Source: Spirochaetales bacterium | GTDB lineage: Bacteria; Spirochaetota; Spirochaetia; DSM-27196; PWMO01 | Length of the DNA stretch: 6,054 nucleotides | Reading direction: 5' to 3' | Assembly: GCA_007130025.1 (NCBI GenBank) | Contig: SLTF01000293.1 | Span: 1-6,054 of the forward strand | The notes under the pieces: model-generated | What the model saw: only the letters and a program-made list of their open reading frames with translations | Told to the model about the DNA's origin: nothing | Database searches by the model: none | Shown: positions 1-4,727 of the stretch, one piece after another | How positions within the stretch are numbered: position 1 is the first letter of the stretch | Layout of the letters: every line of letters begins with the position of its first letter | Position numbers and translations under genes: made by a program

Positions 1-34
1 AGCCCTCGTCGTTCTCACCGGTTATGCTGAACAC
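1..34 (-). CDS. Possible 5' end of a divergent gene (partial, unidentified)
   Basis: This is a weak call. Read on the minus strand from a GTG at 34, the frame stays open to the window edge and gives VFSITGENDEG. Bases at positions congruent to 2 modulo 3 in the first 45 bases are almost all G or C (13 of 15), while the other two phases are AT-rich. That is the wobble-position signature of the GC-rich genes elsewhere in this window, and it fits this minus frame. In-frame codons upstream of the GTG are also open as far as a TAA at 52-50, but contain no earlier standard start. A GAAAG nine bases upstream is only a poor ribosome site. Too little is visible to name a family. The competing reading is the C-terminal tail of a plus-strand gene ending at a TAA at 53-55, which has poorer third-position GC. 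Confidence 0.2.
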   Translation of the reverse strand, partial: MFSITGENDEG

Positions 35-49
35 CTCGATGCACTTTCG

Positions 50-81
50 TTATAACCATGGTCATTTTACTATGGTTATAA
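50..81. promoter_or_regulatory. AT-rich palindrome containing a -10-like hexamer
   Basis: TTATAACCAT (50-59) is repeated in perfect inverted orientation as ATGGTTATAA (72-81). Two further inner base pairs lie beyond one G/T position, giving a 13-bp dyad around a CATTTT centre. The right arm contains a perfect TATAAT (77-82). By symmetry the left arm offers TATAAC on the minus strand (54-49). Neither has a good -35 at 16-18 bases. A perfect TTGACA at 86-91 has no acceptable -10 at normal spacing. The dyad is AT-rich and has no following T-run, so it looks more like an operator over a promoter than a terminator. The channel gene starts 134 bases downstream and would have a long leader if TATAAT is its -10. 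The dyad is seen; its role is inferred. Confidence 0.5.
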
Positions 82-205
82 TAATTTGACAAGCGTTTTG
101 TGTGAAGTGGTGCGAAAATTGTGCTTTGTTTCGGGGCAAGAGATCCAACCCGTATGGTTCTCCATGATGATTGACCGGCTCTACGCCGCGCACTACTATG
201 CATGC

Positions 206-211
206 GGGAGG
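206..211 (+). promoter_or_regulatory. Ribosome binding site deciding the channel gene start
   Basis: GGGAGG at 206-211 lies four bases before GTG 216. The two earlier in-frame candidates, TTG at 171 and ATG at 198, have no purine-rich site at a useful distance. This supports GTG 216 as the true start and places the first membrane helix directly at the N-terminus. Confidence 0.55.
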
Positions 212-215
212 CGGT

Positions 216-1277
216 GTGCACCGGCGGTTTATCCTTTCGTTGACACTACTCATCGTTCTGCTCGGAACAGGGGTGCTGGGATTTGCCCTCATTGAGGGAT
301 GGACCCTCGACGAGGCGATCTACATGACGCTGATCACCATCACCACGGTTGGATTCCAGGAAGTTCATCCCCTGTCGCCAACCGGGCGTCAGTTCATGAT
401 CGTGTTCCTGGTGTTCAGTGTCGCCTCGGTGGGGTATGCGCTGTCGACGGTTGCCGCCTACGTCTTTGAAGGCCAGATCATGACGTCGGTGAAACGACGT
501 CGGAGGGAGCGTGCCGTGAAGAAACTTCGAAACCACTACATCATCTGCGGCCTCGGTGACGTCGGTCGCGAGGTTGCCCGGGAGTTCTCCCGGAACGGAC
601 GGTCCTTTGTAGTAGTAGACAAGGACGCCGACAAGCCGGCCCACATACCCGATCTCGATATTCTTCTGGTGCAAGGCGACGCTTCAGAGGAAGCGGTGTT
701 GGAAGAAGCCGGAATCGCCCACGCCGAAGGGCTGGTTGCAACCTTGCCGCACGAGGCGGACAACGTCTACGTGGTTCTCACGGCTCGGCAGATGAACCCG
801 AAGCTCACCATCGTTGCCAAGGCACAGGAAGAAACCACCATCGGCAAGCTCAAGAAGGCCGGAGCCGACCGCGTAGTGACCCCCTCGCAGATTGCGGGGC
901 GACGCATGGCTGCGAGTCTGCTTCGGCCGCAGGTGGTCAATTTTCTGGACGTGGTGGTGGCCGGTGGTGACGTGCTGCTGCGGGTAGAGCAGTTCCGCAT
1001 CGCGGAAGACTCGCCCATCGTCGGCAGCACGCTGCGCGACCTCAACATCGGTCAGCACACCGGCGCGATAGTTCTGAGCATCCTTGGACCCGACGGCTCG
1101 AGCCGCTGCAGTCCAACGGGCGCGCTCAACGTCTCAACTCTCGCTCTCAACGGAAACGATACGCTGATCGCTCTCGGCAGCGAAGACCAGCACGAGCGAC
1201 TCGGTCGCTTCGTGCAGGAAGGGCCTTCGGCGTCCGCCGGCGGGCAAGCTCTCGGGGAAAAAGCGCCGGCAACCTGA
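216..1277 (+). CDS. Two-TM potassium channel subunit with RCK (TrkA-N/TrkA-C) domains
   Basis: This encodes a 353-residue inner-membrane potassium channel subunit of the MthK/Kch-like type, expected to assemble as a tetramer with a cytoplasmic RCK gating ring. A hydrophobic helix spans residues 4-26, the pore helix and filter about 30-50, and a second helix about 58-82. An arginine/lysine-rich linker (93-104) follows. The RCK Rossmann fold starts at residue 108, with the nucleotide-binding GLGDVG at 112-117 and the acidic strand end D135, pointing to NAD(H) or another nucleotide as ligand. A TrkA-C-like domain occupies about 245-325, and the last 25 residues are low-complexity. The filter reads TVGFQ (44-48) where TVGYG is usual, an unusual substitution at the outer glycine. 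GTG is chosen over ATG 198 and TTG 171 because of the GGGAGG site and because homologues start just before the first helix. It stands alone and converges on the regulator downstream. The family call is secure; selectivity and ligand are inferred. Confidence 0.9.
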   Translation: MHRRFILSLTLLIVLLGTGVLGFALIEGWTLDEAIYMTLITITTVGFQEVHPLSPTGRQFMIVFLVFSVASVGYALSTVAAYVFEGQIMTSVKRRRRERAVKKLRNHYIICGLGDVGREVAREFSRNGRSFVVVDKDADKPAHIPDLDILLVQGDASEEAVLEEAGIAHAEGLVATLPHEADNVYVVLTARQMNPKLTIVAKAQEETTIGKLKKAGADRVVTPSQIAGRRMAASLLRPQVVNFLDVVVAGGDVLLRVEQFRIAEDSPIVGSTLRDLNIGQHTGAIVLSILGPDGSSRCSPTGALNVSTLALNGNDTLIALGSEDQHERLGRFVQEGPSASAGGQALGEKAPAT

Positions 1278-1278
1278 A

Positions 1279-1298
1279 GGCAGCGCCTGGGCGCCGCC
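1279..1298. terminator. GC-rich hairpin between convergent genes (possible terminator)
   Basis: Directly after the channel stop codon, GGCAGCGCC (1279-1287) faces GGCGCCGCC (1290-1298), a GC-rich stem with one A/C mismatch around a tight CTGG loop. There is no T-run on either strand, so it does not match a classical intrinsic terminator. It occupies the gap between two convergent genes, where a terminator or transcription barrier would be expected. The rest of the 55-base gap shows nothing recognisable. Confidence 0.25.
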
Positions 1299-1332
1299 GC
1301 GCTCGTGCCAACACCTGACTCCGCTCCCCAAC

Positions 1333-2178
1333 CTACGGCCGTGCTCCGGCCCACCAGGCACGGGGCGATGCGCCGTGCACCCGGCTGAAGCCACGGGCGA
1401 AGGCCGCGCTGTTGGTGTATCCGCAGCGTTCGGCAATTTCGCTCACCGGCAGGCGAGAGTTCAGCAACAGAGCTGCCGCGGCGTTCATTCGCGTCCGCTC
1501 AAGCAGCCGTCGAAAGTTCTCCCCGCACGCCTCCCGAACTACATGGCGCGCGCGATCGGGACTGAGTCCGAGATCCGCGGCCAGATCGGCCACGGTGACC
1601 GGGTGGTGGTAGTGCGCGCCAATGTACCGGCGGATCCGCAGCGCTCTATCCACGTCGGAAATCGCGAGGTCAAGATTCTGCTCCGCGATAATCTCTTTCA
1701 GACGGGCGCCGAGCTGGCGCAACGCTTCGAGCGCGCGGTCGAGTTCGTCCCGGCTGCGTGCGGCGAGGCTTCCGGCGACGCCCGCGGCCGCGGCACGGCT
1801 CGCGGGCTGGGGCCAGTCCGCACGGGCGTCGGCGCCAAGACGGAACGGCCCGAGAAAGAGCACCACGATGAGCCGGTCCCGATCGAAAACCGGCACGCAC
1901 ACTTCAGTAAGACCGGCGTGGCAGCGGTGTACCCGCCCGTTGCGAAATCGAGCTGCGTCGCGGCGCACCCCATCGACCTCCAGCTCGATACAGCGCGCGC
2001 CGTGGGGACCGGTCTTGACGAGGCTGCAAAGCGGATGAGTGTGCCCGAACCGATCAGCCGGCAGGTCGTGCCACAGCGTATGCGTGAGATCGTGCACGGT
2101 CACGCGCAGTCCGGTAATGGACTCAGTGAGCGCGATAGCCGTTTCAGCACGTTTTTCAGCCGATTTTTCACGTTTCAT
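1333..2178 (-). CDS. AraC-family transcriptional regulator with N-terminal PocR sensor domain
   Basis: This is a 281-residue cytoplasmic DNA-binding regulator. Residues about 15-113 match the PocR ligand-binding domain: HPLCSLVKTGPHGARC (48-63) followed by HRCHAGL (85-91) and a VPVFDRD strand is the family pattern. It brings together Cys51, Cys63, Cys87 and His88, which could bind a metal or small ligand. An alanine/arginine-rich linker (about 115-180) with helical heptad character leads to an AraC HTH domain (183-277). Its first helix-turn-helix is near 194-214 and its second near 243-265, ending in the typical GASPRAWW. The PocR prototype responds to 1,2-propanediol, but PocR domains occur with many pathways, so the ligand here is unknown. 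ATG 2178 is the only sensible start; a weak AAAGG lies just upstream. It is divergent from the FAD oxidoreductase with 28 bases between start codons, so that gene is the prime target candidate, along with autoregulation. Confidence 0.9.
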   Translation of the reverse strand: MKREKSAEKRAETAIALTESITGLRVTVHDLTHTLWHDLPADRFGHTHPLCSLVKTGPHGARCIELEVDGVRRDAARFRNGRVHRCHAGLTEVCVPVFDRDRLIVVLFLGPFRLGADARADWPQPASRAAAAGVAGSLAARSRDELDRALEALRQLGARLKEIIAEQNLDLAISDVDRALRIRRYIGAHYHHPVTVADLAADLGLSPDRARHVVREACGENFRRLLERTRMNAAAALLLNSRLPVSEIAERCGYTNSAAFARGFSRVHGASPRAWWAGARP

Positions 2179-2200
2179 AGCCTTTGCGGCATTTTATCAT
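2172..2200 (+). promoter_or_regulatory. Candidate promoter of the FAD oxidoreductase gene, leaderless geometry
   Basis: TATCAT at 2195-2200 matches TATAAT at five of six positions. At a 17-base spacing upstream, GTTTCA (2172-2177) matches TTGACA at only three of six. Exactly six bases (GGAGCC) separate the -10 from ATG 2207, so transcription would begin at or next to the start codon. The weak -35 overlaps the regulator's own start codon and suggests dependence on an activator, plausibly the divergent AraC-type protein. Confidence 0.4.
2191..2196 (-). promoter_or_regulatory. Candidate -10 element of the PocR/AraC regulator gene
   Basis: On the minus strand these bases read TAAAAT, a five-of-six match to TATAAT. 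The best upstream partner, TTGTTC with a 16-base spacer inside the flavoprotein coding region, is weak and typical of an activator-dependent promoter. Transcription would begin only about five or six bases before ATG 2178. The hexamer overlaps the -10 candidate of the opposite promoter, so the two could not be used at the same time. Confidence 0.35.
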
Positions 2201-2206
2201 GGAGCC

Positions 2207-3643
2207 ATGACGGAACAACAGCGCTTTCAGTTACGACGCGATATCCCCGTGGAGAACGGCTACGACCTGCTGGTCGCCGGTGGCGGTCCGGCGGGAACGG
2301 TGGCGGCGATCGCCGCTTCGCGCGAAGGGCTGCGCACGCTCCTGGTGGAGGCCACCGGCGCGCTCGGCGGCATGGGTACCGGCGGAATGGTGAGCAGCTG
2401 GTACTGTCTGGGCAACAACGTTCACTCAATGGTGGGTGGAATCGTAGTTGAGATCTGCGAAGCGCTGTACGAGCGCGGAGCGATCGAGCCGGGCCGCGGT
2501 CCCGAACAGTGGCAGCGAACCAAACGCGGGTTTGGCTTTGACCCCGAAGCGCTGAAACGGCTGCTCGACGAGCGGTGCGACGACGCGGGCGTTGAGGTGC
2601 GGTTTGCCACCCGCGTGATTGATGCAGAAGTCTCGAACGGGAGCGGCGGCGAGTCGTCACGACACACGGTCCGGGGCGCCGTTCTACACAGCATTGAGGG
2701 GTACTCCTTCGTGGCGGCAAAAGCCTTCATTGACGCAACCGGTGATGCTGCTCTCGCCGAGCGGTGCGGCGTGATGTGCCGCGCGGCCGGTCGCGACACC
2801 GAGCGGATCATGCCGCCCACGCTCTGCGCCCGCGTCACCGGGATCGACTTTGATCGCTTTGATCGACGCCGCGACCAACAGGCGGGTGTCGACCGGGCGG
2901 TCTCAGACGGGTTCTTTTCGCAGCCCGATCGGCACGTTCCCGGTATCTTCCGAACCGGCGAGCGAGACGGAATCCTGAACGCCGGCCACCTCTTTGCAAT
3001 GGACGCGCTCTCTACGCGAAGCCTTTCGAACGGGTACGCGCAGGGACGACGTCTGGCGGACGAGTACGTGCGCTTCTTCCGTCGGTATCTCCCCGGATGC
3101 GAAGAGACCCACCTCTCGGCCACCGCCGCCCTCATGGGAGTGCGCGAGTCGCGACGCATCGTGGGCGAGTACGAACTCTCCTGGGAGGACTTCGTCGCGC
3201 GACGCAGCTTTCCCGATCAGATCGGCATCTACTGCAAGCAGGTCGACGTCCACGTCTACGACACCACGCCCGAGGAGTACGCCCGCTTTGAACGAGAGTT
3301 CACCGAAGCGGGGCGACCGGCGGACGGCGAGTATTACGGACTGCCGTACGGAATTCTGGTTCCGCGGGGGTTCACCAACCTGTGGGCGGCGGGCCGCTGC
3401 GTCTCAACCGATGTGAGAGTGAACGGATCGCTCCGGGATCAGCCGGGATGCATGCTGCTCGGACAGGCGGCAGGGACCGCGGCGGCGCAGCACGTGGCAG
3501 CCGGCGAACCCGCGTGTGCGCTTAACACCCGAACCCTGGTGGCGACCCTTCGCGCCCGCGGCGCGAACCTGCCGCAGAAGCGGCTCGCCGACACGATGAC
3601 CCGCTGCCCACCTACCCCGCCGGGGGCGGAAAGAGCTCGTTGA
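2207..3643 (+). CDS. FAD-dependent oxidoreductase (FAD_oxidored family)
   Basis: This is a 478-residue flavoprotein, probably cytoplasmic: no signal peptide or membrane segment is seen. An N-terminal Rossmann fold binds FAD: a strand at 20-24, GGGPAG at 25-30 and the ribose-binding acidic residue E48 in LLVEATG. GALGGMGTGGMVSSWYC (51-67) is a hallmark of this family. IDATGDAALAE (175-185) is the second FAD motif and GVRESRRIVGEYEL (311-324) the conserved central block. The C-terminal FAD lid is formed by AAGRCVSTD (394-402) and QPGCMLLGQAAGTAAA (412-427). The substrate cannot be told; the family includes many uncharacterised oxidoreductases often found with catabolic genes. ATG 2207 is preferred because the Rossmann strand follows closely. 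GGAG only two bases upstream is too close for a normal ribosome site, hence the leaderless suggestion. The divergent PocR/AraC gene probably controls it. Its last 32 bases overlap the convergent reductase gene. Confidence 0.9.
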   Translation: MTEQQRFQLRRDIPVENGYDLLVAGGGPAGTVAAIAASREGLRTLLVEATGALGGMGTGGMVSSWYCLGNNVHSMVGGIVVEICEALYERGAIEPGRGPEQWQRTKRGFGFDPEALKRLLDERCDDAGVEVRFATRVIDAEVSNGSGGESSRHTVRGAVLHSIEGYSFVAAKAFIDATGDAALAERCGVMCRAAGRDTERIMPPTLCARVTGIDFDRFDRRRDQQAGVDRAVSDGFFSQPDRHVPGIFRTGERDGILNAGHLFAMDALSTRSLSNGYAQGRRLADEYVRFFRRYLPGCEETHLSATAALMGVRESRRIVGEYELSWEDFVARRSFPDQIGIYCKQVDVHVYDTTPEEYARFEREFTEAGRPADGEYYGLPYGILVPRGFTNLWAAGRCVSTDVRVNGSLRDQPGCMLLGQAAGTAAAQHVAAGEPACALNTRTLVATLRARGANLPQKRLADTMTRCPPTPPGAERAR

Positions 3644-4574
3644 CCTCGTCGACGGTGGCCGCATCCAGACGCAGCCCCGAGGCCCGCGCGTTCTCCTCGA
3701 TGTGCTGAACCGAGGTGCCGCCGATGATGACCGAGTCCACTTCCCGGCGCTGCAGGAGCATCGCGATTGCCAGCTGCGCAGGGGTGAGTCCCCGAGCGTC
3801 GGCGATTCGCTTCAGTCCGGCAACGCGGCGGCGCACCTCGTCGCTCTGCAGATTCTCACGCATGAACATATTGAGACTGGCGACGGAGCCGCGGCTGCCT
3901 TCGGGTGGCGCTCCGTTGCGATACTTGCCGGTGAGCACCCCTTCGGCAAGCGGCGAAAAAACCGTCACGCCCAGTCCGTGGTGCTCGCAGACCGAGAGGA
4001 TGCGCGACTCGACGTCGCGGTGGATGAGCGAGTAGCGAGGCTGGTTCACCGCAGGCGGAATCCAGCCGTTGGCCTTACACTTGCTGGCCGCCTCGGCGAT
4101 CTGGTCGCTGGTCCACTCGCTGACGCCCCAGTGGAGGATCTTCCCGGCGTGAATCAGGTCCTGCATCGCCTGGATGGTCTCCACCAGCGGGGTGTTCTCG
4201 TCGTATCGGTGACAATAGTAAAGGTCTACATACTCCACGCGCAGCCGTTTCAGGCTGTCGTGAATGGAATCAAAAATGTGCTTGCGCGAGAGCCCCCGGT
4301 TGTTGACGCCTTCGCCCATGGGGAAATAGACCTTTGTGGCCAGAACGTAGTCCTGTCTGATCGCTGACTCCGGAAGAATGGCGCCGAGCATCTCTTCGGC
4401 GCCGCCCTTCGCGTAAACGTCGGCGGTGTCGAAGTAGTTGATGCCGAGGTCCAGGCAACGACGGATGATGCGGTCGGCCACAGCGCGATCCACCTGGGAG
4501 CCAAAGGTGAGCCATGTTCCATAGGCAATCTCGCTGACCAGCAATCCGGTATTGCCGAGGCGTCGGTATTTCAC
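3612..4574 (-). CDS. Aldo/keto reductase, Kv-beta/YghZ-like group
   Basis: This is a 320-residue soluble NADPH-dependent carbonyl reductase with a TIM-barrel fold and the usual family length. The catalytic tetrad is complete: D49 and Y54 in FDTADVYAKGGAE (48-60), K81 in LATKVYFP (78-85) and H122 in YYCHRYDENTP (119-129). NQPRYSLIHRDVE (177-189), VFSPLAEGVLTGKY (205-218) and the NADP-binding IIGGTSVQHIEEN (283-295) place it with the AKR6/AKR14-like enzymes that include the Kv channel beta subunits and E. coli YghZ, which reduces L-glyceraldehyde 3-phosphate and methylglyoxal. The substrate here is unknown. The start is GTG 4574, which gives the canonical N-terminus KYRRLGNTGLLVSEI. The open frame extends further upstream, but that part has no family similarity and lies opposite the divergent activase. 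The gene overlaps the flavoprotein by 32 bases, tail to tail. Confidence 0.93.
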   Translation of the reverse strand: MKYRRLGNTGLLVSEIAYGTWLTFGSQVDRAVADRIIRRCLDLGINYFDTADVYAKGGAEEMLGAILPESAIRQDYVLATKVYFPMGEGVNNRGLSRKHIFDSIHDSLKRLRVEYVDLYYCHRYDENTPLVETIQAMQDLIHAGKILHWGVSEWTSDQIAEAASKCKANGWIPPAVNQPRYSLIHRDVESRILSVCEHHGLGVTVFSPLAEGVLTGKYRNGAPPEGSRGSVASLNMFMRENLQSDEVRRRVAGLKRIADARGLTPAQLAIAMLLQRREVDSVIIGGTSVQHIEENARASGLRLDAATVDEVNELFPPPAG

Positions 4575-4580
4575 GCCCCC

Positions 4581-4608
4581 AGTATAGCCCAAAATCCGCA
4601 GCTTGCCA
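4581..4608 (-). promoter_or_regulatory. Candidate promoter of the aldo/keto reductase gene, leaderless geometry
   Basis: On the minus strand, TATACT (4586-4581) is a five-of-six -10 match lying exactly six bases before GTG 4574. Transcription would therefore start at the start codon. The G-run between them (GGGGGC) would be too close to the codon to act as a ribosome site. At a 16-base spacing TGGCAA (4608-4603) is a poor -35; it is the complement of the activase -35, so the two divergent promoters share that segment. Confidence 0.4.
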
Positions 4609-4631
4609 TGTTCCGGAGGCGCCGGTATACT
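4603..4631 (+). promoter_or_regulatory. Sigma-70-type promoter of the activase gene
   Basis: TTGCCA (4603-4608) and TATACT (4626-4631) are each five-of-six matches to the -35 and -10 consensus with the optimal 17-base spacer. This is the best promoter in the window. Initiation near 4638 would give a leader of about 90 bases before ATG 4728. In this leader I see only a weak CGACAC (4649-4654) / GTGTCG (4689-4694) pairing, and no recognisable riboswitch. Confidence 0.6.
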
Positions 4632-4638
4632 TTCCGGA
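4611..4638. repeat. Two TTCCGGA copies spaced 21 bases across the activase -10
   Basis: TTCCGGA occurs at 4611-4617 and again at 4632-4638. Each contains the palindrome TCCGGA. The copies are exactly 21 bases apart, two helical turns, so both would face the same side of the DNA. One sits in the promoter spacer and the other between the -10 and the expected start of transcription, as in a repressor site. Function is inferred from geometry only. Confidence 0.4.
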
Positions 4639-4717
4639 TAGAATTCCCCGACACGTCCCGGTAGGCCCATGGATGGTTTGCATTGTGGGTGTCGTGTCCG
4701 CTTCGGCGCAACTGCCT

Positions 4718-4722
4718 GAGGA
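4718..4722 (+). promoter_or_regulatory. Ribosome binding site of the activase gene
   Basis: GAGGA with five bases to ATG 4728 is a standard Shine-Dalgarno site. It stands in contrast to the two genes nearby that lack one, and it fixes the activase start. Confidence 0.7.
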
Positions 4723-4727
4723 TTCGC

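Noticed and set aside
2..55. Plus-strand tail ALVVLTGYAEHLDALSL ending at TAA 53-55
   Set aside because: It looks protein-like, but its third positions are only about 40 percent GC, unlike the other genes here; the minus-strand reading fits the periodicity better. It cannot be settled from 55 bases.
2039..2206. Upstream extension of the flavoprotein frame by 56 codons
   Set aside because: This stretch lies opposite the 5' end of the regulator, gives a Ser/Arg-rich sequence without family similarity, and would place the FAD fold far from the N-terminus.
1375..2451. Long plus-strand open frame of 358 codons opposite the PocR/AraC gene and running into the flavoprotein start
   Set aside because: Its translation is Arg/Pro-rich without any recognisable domain, and it is the antisense shadow of a GC-rich gene with complete PocR and AraC signatures.
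216..4574. Possible functional pairing of the potassium channel with the Kv-beta-like reductase
   Set aside because: Kv-beta proteins bind the T1 domain of eukaryotic Kv channels, which this two-helix RCK channel lacks. The genes are over 2 kb apart with two unrelated genes between them, so shared family names are the only link.
4649..4694. Possible structured leader of the activase mRNA
   Set aside because: Only a 6-bp CGACAC/GTGTCG pairing with a 34-base loop was found, which is no more than chance in a GC-rich leader, and no riboswitch core was recognised.
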